A stretch of 64,000 nucleotides of DNA from the NCBI GenBank assembly GCA_018969295.1, contig JAGWYN010000010.1, forward strand, positions 50,872 to 114,871, given 5' to 3'. Position numbers and translations under genes: made by a program. Positions 19,779 through 28,732 of this stretch are shown piece after piece. Source of the DNA: Chloroflexota bacterium. GTDB taxonomy: Bacteria > Chloroflexota > Anaerolineae > Caldilineales > Caldilineaceae. The notes under the pieces were generated by a model that worked only from the letters and a program-made list of their open reading frames with translations, searched no databases and was not told the origin of the DNA. Each line of letters starts with the position of its first letter. The stretch's first letter is position 1.

Positions 19779-20666
19779 GTGCGACACAAGTTCAGAGTCA
19801 ACTGGCCTGCTTTTTCCCTGATCGCCCCGGCCATCATTGTGTTGCTGGCCATTGGGATCTATCCGCTGCTTTTTGCGGTCAACATCAGCTTTCGCCAGTA
19901 TCAGCTCACCAAACAGTACTTGGGAACCGGCTATGTTGGCCTGCAAAATTACATCACCGTCTTCAACGACCCATTGTTTTGGGAATCCTTGCTGCGCACA
20001 GGCCAGTTTTTTCTGCTGACAGTGCCGCTGCAAATTGTTTTTGGCATTTCAATTGCGCTTTTCATTGACAGCATTCGTTGGCGGCCTCTCTCTTTTTTGC
20101 TGCGTGTGCTGCTGGTGCTTCCGATTGCAGTGACACCGACGGTTGTGGGGCTGATTGGGCGGTTGCTTTTTAACCGGGATTTCGGGCTGATGAACTATCT
20201 GTTGGGTCTGTTCCAGATAGCGCCGGTCTCCTGGCTGGGCGAACCGGTGCCTGCCATGCTGACCATTGCGCTGGTCGACATCTGGCAATGGACTCCTTTT
20301 GTGGCGCTTGTGATGATTTCAGGGCTGGCAATTGTGTCACCAGACGTGCTGGAATCTGGGCGGCTGGAGGCAGGGCAGGGTTGGAATCTTTTCTGGCATG
20401 TGCAGATGCCCTACTTGTTGCCGGGATTGACTGCCGTCCTGATCCTGCGTACGGCAGATATTCTCAAGCTGTTTGACATGGTTTTTGTGTTGACACGCGG
20501 TGGGCCGGGTGTGTCGACCGAGTTGGTCAGCGTCTATGTTCAGCGCGTAGGGTTTCGTGTCTTTGATCTCGGGGTTGCGTCGGCACAGGCAATTTTGCTG
20601 CTGCTGCTTTGTATTGTGCTTTCACGCGGATATATCCGCCTGTTTTATCGAGAGGTTGAAGCATGA
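19779..20666 (+). CDS. Sugar ABC transporter permease (MalF/UgpA type)
   Basis: A 295-residue inner-membrane permease with six predicted helices (about 10-35, 68-95, 103-125, 155-180, 200-225, 262-285). The cytoplasmic coupling loop is LESGRLEAGQGWNLFWHVQMPYL, a variant of the EAA motif that contacts the ATPase. Translation starts at GTG 19779 (VRHKFRVNW); GGAAAG is about 10 nt upstream. The end overlaps the next permease gene by 4 bp (ATGA). Confidence 0.92.
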   Translation: MRHKFRVNWPAFSLIAPAIIVLLAIGIYPLLFAVNISFRQYQLTKQYLGTGYVGLQNYITVFNDPLFWESLLRTGQFFLLTVPLQIVFGISIALFIDSIRWRPLSFLLRVLLVLPIAVTPTVVGLIGRLLFNRDFGLMNYLLGLFQIAPVSWLGEPVPAMLTIALVDIWQWTPFVALVMISGLAIVSPDVLESGRLEAGQGWNLFWHVQMPYLLPGLTAVLILRTADILKLFDMVFVLTRGGPGVSTELVSVYVQRVGFRVFDLGVASAQAILLLLLCIVLSRGYIRLFYREVEA

Positions 20667-21499
20667 CTGTGCTGAGACGAAGACGACGGCTCTGGACCGA
20701 CTTGTGGCAGGCTGTGCTTGCACTGTGTTTGGCAGGGATCTTTCTCCTGCCGGTCTACTGGATGGTGACAACTGCGCTCAAGACGACGACCGACACCTTT
20801 GCGGTGCCACCAGTGTTGATTTTTCAACCGACGTTCGAGCATTTTCTGGCCGTCTACACAGAAGGACCTGTGCTCAAAAGTCTGGTCAACAGCCTGGTCG
20901 TCGCCACTACGTCGACTGCACTGGCCGTACTGATCGGTGCACCGGCAGCCTATGTGTTGGCCAGGTTCAATTTCCGTGGCAAAGCAGACCTGTGGTTTTG
21001 GATCATCTCGAACCGTTTTATTTCGCCGATCGTGGTGGCGTTGCCTTTCTTTTTGATTGCACGCGACCTGCGGCTCCTGGACAGACACCCTGCGCTGATC
21101 CTGGTCTATCTGACGTTTGGGGTGCCGCTCGTGGTATGGCTCTGTGTCGACCAGTTTCGGGCCATCCCGCGCGAGGTGGATGAAGCGGCCAGGGTGGACG
21201 GCGCGAATCTCGGACAGGTCTTTTTTCGGATCAACCTGCCTCTGGCGATGCCGGGCATTGCAGTGGCCGCAATTCTCGCCTTTATCACCAGCTGGAACGA
21301 GCTGATGTTTGCGCTGGTGTTGACCAGCACGGAAGCCCGGACTGCACCTGTGGAAGCAGCCAATTTTATGACGGGCTTCGGCATTCGTTGGGGGCCAATG
21401 ATGGCTACCGGAACTTTGATCGTACTGCCTGTGCTGCTCTTTGCCCTTTTGGTCTCGCGCAGCTTGGTGCGCGGTCTTACGATGGGAGCTGTCAAATGA
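20663..21499 (+). CDS. Sugar ABC transporter permease (MalG type)
   Basis: A 278-residue partner permease with six predicted helices. The EAA coupling loop EVDEAARVDGANLGQVFFRINLPLAMPG matches the family closely. Together with the preceding permease it forms the membrane channel of a CUT1 importer. Translationally coupled to the upstream gene by an ATGA overlap. Confidence 0.93.
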   Translation: MTVLRRRRRLWTDLWQAVLALCLAGIFLLPVYWMVTTALKTTTDTFAVPPVLIFQPTFEHFLAVYTEGPVLKSLVNSLVVATTSTALAVLIGAPAAYVLARFNFRGKADLWFWIISNRFISPIVVALPFFLIARDLRLLDRHPALILVYLTFGVPLVVWLCVDQFRAIPREVDEAARVDGANLGQVFFRINLPLAMPGIAVAAILAFITSWNELMFALVLTSTEARTAPVEAANFMTGFGIRWGPMMATGTLIVLPVLLFALLVSRSLVRGLTMGAVK

Positions 21500-21578
21500 G
21501 TGTTTGTGACGACACCCCTGCTCCCCGCCCCACGAAAAATCAACCTCTGGACCGACGAAACGTGGACATAGAGACGGC

Positions 21579-22598
21579 ATGGGCCCTGCTGAGCTAGGAG
21601 AACAGGATGCGATCGACAATCTGGATCTGATGGTGCAGGTTGCCGAAAAATACTACCTGGAACAGTTGACGCAGGCACAGATTGCGGAGTTGTGCAATAT
21701 TTCGCGCAGCACGATCTCGCGGCTGTTGAGCCGTGCACGCGAAGAAGGGATCGTGCGCATCCAAATCATTCGTCCCCAGAGCCGCCATGCCGGGTTGGAA
21801 CAGCAGCTTTGTCTGCGCTACAAGCTGGAGGACGCTGTGGTGGTCTCGGCACAACCATCGCCGACTCAGCCAGACGAAATTCGACATCTGGTCGGCAGGG
21901 TAGCGGCCCCGTTTGTTGATTCGTTGCTCAAGCCTCAATCGGTTGTAGGGGTTGGGCGAGGGCGAACCCTGGCAGAGATGACCTATGCGCTCTCCAGATT
22001 TGCTTCGCCGCGCAATATGACCCTGGTGCAACTGCTGGGCGATATCGACATCCACCCTTCCCACTCGCGCGGCACCGAAATCACGCGTATTTTATGCGAA
22101 GGATACCAGAGCGCCGGCTTTTTTTTGAATGCACCTGCGCTGATCTCAGACCGACAACTTGCCCAGCTTTTGCTGAACTCTGCCGGCATCCAACAGGTGA
22201 GCCGGCTGTACAACCTCCTCAACCTGGCCTTGGTGGGAATCGGCACATTGCACAATTCTCCCTTGGTGCTGGCCGGTTTGTTGGAAGAGCCAGAAATTCA
22301 ACGTCTGGCGGCAGCCGGGGCGGTGGGAGATATCTGCGGCCACTTTTATACCTTGGACGGCGATCCCGTAGATGATGCCTACCCGGGTGCGTCGATCGGC
22401 ATCAGCTGGGAACAGCTGCGTCTGTGCCCTCAACTGCTCGTTGTGGCAAGCGGGCTTGAAAAAGCCGCTCCGATCCTCGGCCTGCTGCGCACACAGATGG
22501 TCAACGTGCTTGTGACGGACGAACAGACCGCGTCTCGCGTGGTGCGAGACGACAGAGATTCCAGCGGCTGGGCGCTGCCGTCGACGCCCCAGATGTAG
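21579..22598 (+). CDS. SorC/DeoR-type sugar-responsive transcriptional regulator
   Basis: A 339-residue regulator. Residues ~17-65 form the N-terminal HTH (VAEKYYLEQLTQAQIAEL, then SRSTISRLLSRAREEGIV), and the rest is the SorC sugar-binding domain (VGVGRGRTLAEM, LVQLLGDID, LVGIGTLHNSPLVLAG, GAVGDICGHFYTLDG). The effector is normally a phosphorylated sugar. It is the last gene of the sugar transporter operon, 79 bp after the second permease, and so is the prime candidate to control it. The ATG at 21579 is used. The final ~20 residues are not conserved. Confidence 0.9.
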   Translation: MGPAELGEQDAIDNLDLMVQVAEKYYLEQLTQAQIAELCNISRSTISRLLSRAREEGIVRIQIIRPQSRHAGLEQQLCLRYKLEDAVVVSAQPSPTQPDEIRHLVGRVAAPFVDSLLKPQSVVGVGRGRTLAEMTYALSRFASPRNMTLVQLLGDIDIHPSHSRGTEITRILCEGYQSAGFFLNAPALISDRQLAQLLLNSAGIQQVSRLYNLLNLALVGIGTLHNSPLVLAGLLEEPEIQRLAAAGAVGDICGHFYTLDGDPVDDAYPGASIGISWEQLRLCPQLLVVASGLEKAAPILGLLRTQMVNVLVTDEQTASRVVRDDRDSSGWALPSTPQM

Positions 22599-22624
22599 GC
22601 CTTGGCAAGCAACCCGGTCGTCGC

Positions 22625-23719
22625 CTAATCGCTGGCAGCCAGATAGTCGTCGAGCACAATGGAGACCGGCTCTCCTTGGCCGCGTTGGCGGTCGATCTCG
22701 CCGAGCGCGGCGGCGACAGCCGCAGCATTTTCCAAAACCACCAGCCGGCTGCGAAAGGTTCGTCGTTCTCCAGGTGCCAGCTGCTGCAGTCGGCCGGAAC
22801 GCCGGGCCCGATTTTGCCCTTCAGGTACACAGTTGCCCGGCTCGATCCCACAGACATACGTGCCCTTGCGGTAGTTCTTCCACTGTGTGAAATAGGGGGC
22901 AGCCGCTGCATCCCAGGAGAGAGCAACACCGAACTCCTCAGAGGAGAGCACGACCTGCGCCTCTCCTTGTGCATTGGCACAGAGCTGGTGAAAAAATACC
23001 TCTTCCTGGTGCCGTGGGACCGCACAGCGATAGCGAAACCATTCTTCGGAGGCCGCAGCCGCTACCGGGTCACGCGGCACCACTGCCCGCACAGGCGCAT
23101 GCAGAGTGACACCAGCTTGGAGCAGTGGGTAGCCAAAATTGAAGTGATAGAGCACCATCAAAGGGGCTGGCGTGTCGTAGCGGTTTTCAACAACATCGAT
23201 CACCTCGACCGCAGGCTCGCCAAGCACCATTCGAACGGTGCGGGCCAGATGGAGCTGCTGGTCAAACAGGGCACCTTCCGCCACCTCCCCGCTGACCTCG
23301 CTCACGTACTGCTGGCCTTGCCACCCACTGCGCACAGCCAGGTTGTAGGCACGCAGCAGACTGAAATCCCCATGCAGGTCGCGAAACTGGCCGCTCTGCG
23401 TGTCCTTCTCCGGCGGGCCCACGTGACGCAGACCGCAGGTCACCAGCAGCCCACCGTTGAAAAGACGCAGCCACCCCCCTCCAAAATCAGCGGCATGAGG
23501 CGATCCCTGGCTGATCCAGGTGAGCGGACGCCCGTTGTACGCAGCCAACCCAATGTCCAGGCCTCGGTCGGGCAGCAACGTCAACGTCAGCCCGCTGGCG
23601 TTGTAGCCGTCGACCACACGCAGGCCGTTCGTCAGTGTGGCCTGCCGCCAGTCGATAAACTGACGGAGATCGACGCTGTGCTGCTCGATCATCGCACGGC
23701 TCAGGTCAAAATTTGGCAT
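22625..23719 (-). CDS. Aldose 1-epimerase-like protein (DUF4432 family)
   Basis: A 364-residue beta-sandwich protein of the galactose-mutarotase superfamily, DUF4432 branch. Recognisable blocks are LPDRGLDIGLAAYNGRPL, FNGGLLVTCGL, DLHGDFS and GIEPGNCVPEGQ. It is expected to interconvert anomers of a sugar or sugar acid. The ATG at 23719 is preceded by GAAGGAG 7 nt away, and the gene overlaps the end of the upstream PHP-helicase gene by 14 bp, so the two are coupled. Its 3' end faces the SorC-type regulator with only 26 bp between stops. Confidence 0.83.
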   Translation of the reverse strand: MPNFDLSRAMIEQHSVDLRQFIDWRQATLTNGLRVVDGYNASGLTLTLLPDRGLDIGLAAYNGRPLTWISQGSPHAADFGGGWLRLFNGGLLVTCGLRHVGPPEKDTQSGQFRDLHGDFSLLRAYNLAVRSGWQGQQYVSEVSGEVAEGALFDQQLHLARTVRMVLGEPAVEVIDVVENRYDTPAPLMVLYHFNFGYPLLQAGVTLHAPVRAVVPRDPVAAAASEEWFRYRCAVPRHQEEVFFHQLCANAQGEAQVVLSSEEFGVALSWDAAAAPYFTQWKNYRKGTYVCGIEPGNCVPEGQNRARRSGRLQQLAPGERRTFRSRLVVLENAAAVAAALGEIDRQRGQGEPVSIVLDDYLAASD

Positions 23720-26700
23720 GTTTGCGCTCCTTCCCGCTGCGCTGTGTGGTTGTCTGTCCGTTGGCAGTCTGTCCGTTGGCGGTCTGTCCGTTGGCGCCGC
23801 CGCTCTCCTCCCCAAACAGCCCCAGCTGAATCCCCGCAGGGGGAGGCTCCGCGCCCTCCGCCCGCTCACGCAGATGCAGCTCGAGCAGCGCCGCTTCGAT
23901 TTCACCGATAAAACGCGAAGGCAAGTTCTCCTGCCTTCGCCCATACAGAAAACGGCGCCGCGCATGGCTCAAGATCAGCTGGGTGCGGGCCCGGGTCATG
24001 GCCACATAAAAGATGCGCCGCTCCTCTTCCAGGTCACAGGGGTCATCAAGGCGCTGGTAGGGAGCCACCCCTTCTTCACAACCCGCCAGAAAGACCACCG
24101 GGAATTCCAGCCCTTTGGCGGCGTGAAAGGTCATCAAAGTCACACGATCCGCACGCAGGTCAAACCGATCCCCCGCACTTTCCAGCAGTGCCATTTCCAA
24201 AAAGTCGCGGCACCGCCTCCCAAAGGGAAGCGCCCGCTCGGCCAGCTGCTGGCTGAGTGTTTCGCTCAGCTCCAGGAACGCTGCAAGCGCTTCGATGCAC
24301 GCCGCAAGGCTCTGGGTCGCCCAGGTTGCTTCCAGTTCTGTCCAGAAGCCAGCCAGTTTCTGCAGACGCCGCTGCTGGGACGCCGGGTATCTGCCCGCCA
24401 GCTGCTGCAAAGCCGCCGGCAAGGTCGGCAGCAGACTGTGCGCCAGCAGCTGAGCGTCCGCCGCTGCGGTGTCCACACGGACCACCGCAGCAAGCAGCGC
24501 CTCCAGATGAAGCAGGCTGCGCGGGCTCTCCAACAGCCAGAGCGCATCCAGAAGCACACGCACCCCGGCACGAGACCAGAGCGGCTCCTGGCCGACTACC
24601 TGATAGGGGATGCCCGAACGGTCGAAGGCCTCGACCAGCGCAGAGGCCTGGGCGCTCAGGCGATAGAGCACCGCAAAGTCGCCAAAGCCGAGCGCAGCAG
24701 CAACTCTCCCATCTGCACGCCCCGAATCCAACGAAAAATAGCTGGTTCCCCCGACCCGCCGCTCGATCTGGTGGACGATCGTCTCCGCTTCAGCTTTGTC
24801 GGTCGGGGCCGCATGGATTTCAAGCTTGACCGCGCCGGGCAGGTGTGTCTGCAAAGGCAGACGGCCAGGGTCCGGGTTGTGACGGATCACCTGCATGGCT
24901 GCATCCAGAATCCCCTGGAGCGAACGGTAGTTCTGGGCCAGACGGACGCAGCGAGCCGTCGGGTACTCTTGCAAAAATTCCAGAAAAAACCGGCGGTCCG
25001 CCCCCCGAAAGCCGTAGATCGCCTGGTCCGGATCCCCGATCGCACACACATTGGCCCCCCCTGCCGCCAGGCCGCGCAGCAGCGCTACTTGGGCCAGGTT
25101 GACATCCTGGTATTCGTCTACCGAGATGAACCGGTAGCGAGCATGCAGAGCGGCTGCGACGGCCGGGGACGTTGCCAGCAGCTGCGCAGCCAGGCTGACC
25201 AGGTCGTCGAAGTCAACAGCATTGGCCTGGCGCAGAGCAGCGTTGTAGGCGTCGAAGAGGGGCACATCCTCCCCTGCTGGCTGGCCCCACTGCTGTTTGG
25301 CCGCAGCGATCATGCGCAGGGCTTTTTCAAGGGTTGGCAAATCGGCGTCTGGCAGAAGCCGCGCAAGCAGCTGGCGCTGGACCTCCTCGTCGACAATCAC
25401 AAAATCCGCCCCAAGCCCCAGTTCGGCGGCAGATTGGCGCAGCAGGCTGGCCCCAAAGGCATGAAAGGTGCGGACAGTCACCCCGACCGCCCCCAACAGC
25501 CCGTCAAGCCGCTCGACCATCTCCTGAGCCGCTTTGTTGGTGAAGGTGATCGCCAGAATCTGCTGGGGAGGAACCCCGAGCGCACGCACCAGGTGGGCGA
25601 TGCGCAAGGTCAGCGTGCGCGTCTTGCCGGTGCCGGGCCCAGCGGCGATCAGCAGCGGCACATCGGTGCACAAAACAGCAGCCTGCTGCTCTGCGTTGAG
25701 CTCGGCAAGCAGGCCGGCCTCCCCGCTGGGAGAGGCTGGCCGCAGGGGGACAGGGGGAGAATCCGGCTGCTGCACCGGCTGCTGTGCCGGCTGCTGTGCC
25801 GGCTGGGGGGCAAAGAGCCCCTGCTGGGGGTCGTCTGCCCCCAGGGCTGCACGGCTGAAGACGCGCACAACCCCGTATTCGCCGTCGTAGCCGGCCTCGG
25901 CGTCGACCTGGCCGCGGCGCATGCGGTCGATTCCCTGGGCAAGCCTGGGGCCGCCGACTGCCGCAAGGGTGTCGAGGGGCAGTTCGCGCAAGATCGCCAG
26001 CTCGGGACCCAGCGCAGCCAGCAGATGGTGGTACTCCCGTTGAACCCGCCGACTGGCGCTGCCGGTCTCGAAGAGTTCGCCGAGCAGTTCGGGCAGAGGG
26101 ACCAGGCGGGCAAATGGGTGCGGACGCGGGGGGCGTTCGCCGTCCCCGCGGTCGGCCAGACTCTCGACACGGTGCAAAACACCGACGGTCACCTCTTTGC
26201 CACAGACCGGGCAGCGCCCGGCATGGGCCCGGGTGACCGCCGGCTCCCAACGGATCCCGCAGCTGCGATGGCCGTCGATGTGGTACTTGCCTTCTTCAGG
26301 GAAGAATTCCACCGTGCCCTGAAAGGCAGCCGGGTCGCCGCCGTGCAGAGCCGAGAAAAGCGCGTCGTAGCTCAGCGCACAGTTGAACAACGTCGCCTCG
26401 CGGCCGAGTTTCTGAGGCGAATGCGCGTCAGAACTGGAGACCAACGTATAGCGGTCGAGGCCGGAGACACGCCAGTTCATCGGCGGGTCAGAAGAGAGCC
26501 CGGTCTCAAGCGCAAAGATGTAAGGCGTCAGATCGCCGAAACACGCTTCGACCGAGTCGAACCCAGACATCGAGCCGAGCAGCGCAAACCAAGGCGTCCA
26601 GATATGGGCCGGGATCAAGTGGCAGCGTTCGTCGACTTCCAGGGTGATCTCGAGCAGGTCGCGCGAGTCGAGCCCCAGAATCGGTCGGCCGTCCGATCGG

Positions 26701-27095
26701 ATATTGCCGATGCGTTCGAGGCGGGTCTGCAGGCGCCCTACCGCGTCAAGATCCGGGGCAAAAAGCAGGTTGTGGACTTTGCGGGTTTTGCCGTGTCGTT
26801 TATAGATGTTGCTGATCTCACCGCCGAGCAGAAAGCGCACCTCACCCCGGCAGGCTGGCGGCACCTGGTCGGCGACCGCAGCGGCAAACTCGGCGCGCAA
26901 ACAAAAAAGACCCGGTTCGGCCGGGATCAGCTTCTGCTGGATCTCCGCCAGCCAGCCTGGGTGGGCGATGTCGCCGGTAGCCACCACCCCGATCCCCTTG
27001 AGCTGCGCCCATTTCCAAAGCTGCTCCAGCGTCAGATCTTTGCTGGTCGCTCGCGAATGGTAGGAGTGAATGTGCAGGTCGGCGATCAGCGTCAT
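23706..27095 (-). CDS. PHP-domain phosphoesterase fused to a UvrD-family helicase
   Basis: An 1129-residue fusion. Residues ~1-400 are a PHP domain: ADLHIHSYHSRATS, GDIAHPGW, a His in LIPAHIWTPW and SSSDAHSP, plus a zinc ribbon (C...CPVCGK) near 300. A Gln/Pro-rich linker (~430-460) leads to a superfamily-1 helicase: Walker A AGPGTGKTRT, motif II VDEYQDVN, motif III GDPDQAIYGFRGAD, motif V TFHAAKGLEFPVVF and motif VI YVAMTRAR. The C-terminus contains short NGQT repeats coded by a 15-bp tandem duplication (about 23758-23795). The ATG at 27095 follows CCGGAG and overlaps the LacI-gene stop (ATGA). The first half resembles the TIGR00375 family. The fusion suggests repair of DNA ends, but its role is not established. 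Confidence 0.88.
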   Translation of the reverse strand: MTLIADLHIHSYHSRATSKDLTLEQLWKWAQLKGIGVVATGDIAHPGWLAEIQQKLIPAEPGLFCLRAEFAAAVADQVPPACRGEVRFLLGGEISNIYKRHGKTRKVHNLLFAPDLDAVGRLQTRLERIGNIRSDGRPILGLDSRDLLEITLEVDERCHLIPAHIWTPWFALLGSMSGFDSVEACFGDLTPYIFALETGLSSDPPMNWRVSGLDRYTLVSSSDAHSPQKLGREATLFNCALSYDALFSALHGGDPAAFQGTVEFFPEEGKYHIDGHRSCGIRWEPAVTRAHAGRCPVCGKEVTVGVLHRVESLADRGDGERPPRPHPFARLVPLPELLGELFETGSASRRVQREYHHLLAALGPELAILRELPLDTLAAVGGPRLAQGIDRMRRGQVDAEAGYDGEYGVVRVFSRAALGADDPQQGLFAPQPAQQPAQQPVQQPDSPPVPLRPASPSGEAGLLAELNAEQQAAVLCTDVPLLIAAGPGTGKTRTLTLRIAHLVRALGVPPQQILAITFTNKAAQEMVERLDGLLGAVGVTVRTFHAFGASLLRQSAAELGLGADFVIVDEEVQRQLLARLLPDADLPTLEKALRMIAAAKQQWGQPAGEDVPLFDAYNAALRQANAVDFDDLVSLAAQLLATSPAVAAALHARYRFISVDEYQDVNLAQVALLRGLAAGGANVCAIGDPDQAIYGFRGADRRFFLEFLQEYPTARCVRLAQNYRSLQGILDAAMQVIRHNPDPGRLPLQTHLPGAVKLEIHAAPTDKAEAETIVHQIERRVGGTSYFSLDSGRADGRVAAALGFGDFAVLYRLSAQASALVEAFDRSGIPYQVVGQEPLWSRAGVRVLLDALWLLESPRSLLHLEALLAAVVRVDTAAADAQLLAHSLLPTLPAALQQLAGRYPASQQRRLQKLAGFWTELEATWATQSLAACIEALAAFLELSETLSQQLAERALPFGRRCRDFLEMALLESAGDRFDLRADRVTLMTFHAAKGLEFPVVFLAGCEEGVAPYQRLDDPCDLEEERRIFYVAMTRARTQLILSHARRRFLYGRRQENLPSRFIGEIEAALLELHLRERAEGAEPPPAGIQLGLFGEESGGANGQTANGQTANGQTTTQRSGKERKHAKF

Positions 27096-28141
27096 GGCAG
27101 CTCCGGACGGTTCCCGGGTCCACGGCAGGCGCCACACGATTCACGCACGATCAGTTCGCCGTAAACGACGCTCTTGACGGCGAGCTCGGGTTTGCCCTCG
27201 ATGATTCGGTGCAGCTTTTGCATGGCCAGCACCCCCATTTCATGTTTGGGAATGTGGTAGGTGGTGAGCGCAGGATAGGTGTAGACGCTGTCCGCCACAT
27301 TGTCGATGCTGACCAGCGCCAGATCCCGAGGGATCGTCAGGCCCGCCTCGCGGACGGCGCTGATCGCCCCAAAGGCGGTGCGGTCGCTGATGGCGACGAC
27401 CGCCGTCGGTCTGTGGGGTTGATCGAGGATCGTTTTCATCTGCCAGTACCCTTTTTGAGGGTGTTTGGCAGTGGGCGCCGGCATCCAGCCCTCTGGCAGC
27501 GCCAAACCCGCTTCGGCAAGTGCAGCCAGACAGCCGCGCAGCCGGTCGACCAAGCTGCTGTACTTGGCTGGACCACGCAACACTGCGATCTCGCTGTGGC
27601 CAAGCGAAAGCAGATGGCGGGTGACGGTGTAGCCGGCAGTAAAGTTGTCGCCCAAAATGCTCGGCAGCCGATGCCCCTCGACATGATTTTCGATCAGCAC
27701 CAGCGGAATGGCCGCATCTTCCAGCTGGACGACCATCTGCGGCGTGATGTCCCCGTCGTTGGCAACAATCAACCCGCTCACCTGCTCCGCCAGATCCGCG
27801 CGCAGCGTATCCAACCCTTCGGTCTCTCGGTCGTACATGTGGAGCAGCACCTGGTAGCCCAGCCGCTGCGCCTCGGTCTGGAACCCCCGGATCACATCGC
27901 CGTAGAAGATGTCGAGCAGCGCATGCATCGACCCTTGTTCGATCAGCAGCCCGATCGCGTTGGTCGAAGAGGGAGCTGCGGTAGAAAGAGACATTTCGTA
28001 GCCCAACTGGGCAGCCGCATCACGCACCCGTGAGCGGGTCTGCCCGGAAATCCCGGGACGGTCGTTGAGAACCAGCGATACAGTCGAAAGAGATACCTCT
28101 GCGATCGCAGCAATATCCCGCAAAGAAGGCCGTCTGCTCAA
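27092..28141 (-). CDS. LacI-family transcriptional regulator
   Basis: A 349-residue repressor with an N-terminal HTH (SLRDIAAIAEVSLSTVSLVL, residues ~6-25), hinge helix and a periplasmic-binding-protein-like sensor domain (IGLLIEQG, VSGLIVANDGD, GLTIPRDLALVSIDN...). Translation is taken from TTG at 28141; there is no in-frame ATG upstream, and an ATT four codons earlier is possible. It is divergent from the gutted ABC / GH51 operon and sits next to a consensus promoter with a 9-bp inverted repeat (28195-28218), a likely operator. Its 3' end is coupled to the PHP-helicase gene. Confidence 0.92.
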   Translation of the reverse strand: MSRRPSLRDIAAIAEVSLSTVSLVLNDRPGISGQTRSRVRDAAAQLGYEMSLSTAAPSSTNAIGLLIEQGSMHALLDIFYGDVIRGFQTEAQRLGYQVLLHMYDRETEGLDTLRADLAEQVSGLIVANDGDITPQMVVQLEDAAIPLVLIENHVEGHRLPSILGDNFTAGYTVTRHLLSLGHSEIAVLRGPAKYSSLVDRLRGCLAALAEAGLALPEGWMPAPTAKHPQKGYWQMKTILDQPHRPTAVVAISDRTAFGAISAVREAGLTIPRDLALVSIDNVADSVYTYPALTTYHIPKHEMGVLAMQKLHRIIEGKPELAVKSVVYGELIVRESCGACRGPGNRPELP

Positions 28142-28194
28142 AGGGTCAATCCATTCATAAAAACTGGGCAGCCACCCGCCGCCGAATTAAAAAA

Positions 28195-28218
28195 ATTTTA
28201 ATCCTATTTGATTAAAAT
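28195..28218. promoter_or_regulatory. Inverted repeat, candidate operator
   Basis: ATTTTAATC and GATTAAAAT form perfect 9-bp arms around a 6-bp centre (CTATTT). It lies 7 bp upstream of a consensus promoter and about 55 bp from the LacI gene start, so it could control both directions. Its AT-rich sequence is unlike the CG-centred operators typical of LacI proteins, so another factor is possible. Confidence 0.5.
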
Positions 28219-28224
28219 ACGGGG

Positions 28225-28253
28225 TTGACAAATTCAAAAAATTTTACTATAAT
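28225..28253 (+). promoter_or_regulatory. Perfect consensus sigma-70 promoter
   Basis: TTGACA (28225-28230), 17-bp spacer, TATAAT (28248-28253): exact matches in both boxes at the optimal spacing, in a strongly AT-rich stretch followed by a T-run. It points at the permease remnant, the ABC ATPase and the GH51 gene. It implies strong, repressible transcription. Confidence 0.8.
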
Positions 28254-28375
28254 TTTTTTTATTCCATTGAATCTATCAGGCATCCGCTCTATTGTGCCGC
28301 AATTCCGACAGAAAGACCAGTTGCCGTGTACGGTTTAGACATGCTTTGTCCGGTTGAGCCGTTGAGGGGGCAGGG

Positions 28376-28729
28376 GTGCGTCGAGTGGCTGGCCTTTCCA
28401 GCGGGAGCAAACGACCGGCATGTGTTTTCCCGGCGAACCTCGCCGGCGCAACAACGTCAAAGTCCTTTTTTGTTGTTCAGGAGGCAATCTGGTCGATCGG
28501 GATGGAAGTGACGCTGAGCGTGCTGGGGCTGGCCGACGTGACCGTGCCGACGATCGGCACGACGATCTTCTGGGCCAACCAGCACCAGGCCTTGGTCGCC
28601 GGCATCTGGTGGTGGTTGGCAGCCCCCATCTTGGTGGCAGTGGTCCTGTTTCTGGGGCTCTATCTGCTTTTCTCCAGCGTCAACGAGTTTATCGACCCGC
28701 GGACGCGTCTTCGACGGATCGGAGCGTAG
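28376..28729 (+). pseudogene. 3' remnant of a DppC-type peptide/oligosaccharide ABC permease
   Basis: Only the last third of a permease of the Dpp/Opp type remains. From about 28409 the reading frame shows VFPANLAG, VVQEAIWSIG, EVTLSVLGLADVTVP, a tryptophan-rich loop, one complete membrane helix and the closing FIDPRTRLRRIG, all matching the C-terminus of DppC-like proteins. The upstream helices, the partner DppB-type permease, the binding protein and one ATPase are absent: the fragment follows the promoter region directly, so a deletion has removed several kilobases. The ATPase gene starts 4 bp downstream. A short protein could be made from the GTG at 28376 but could not form a channel. Confidence 0.75.
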
Positions 28730-28732
28730 CCT

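Noticed and set aside
23718..27164. 1148-codon open frame opposite the PHP-helicase gene
   Set aside because: The minus-strand frame has all helicase motifs; the plus-strand frame is compositional.
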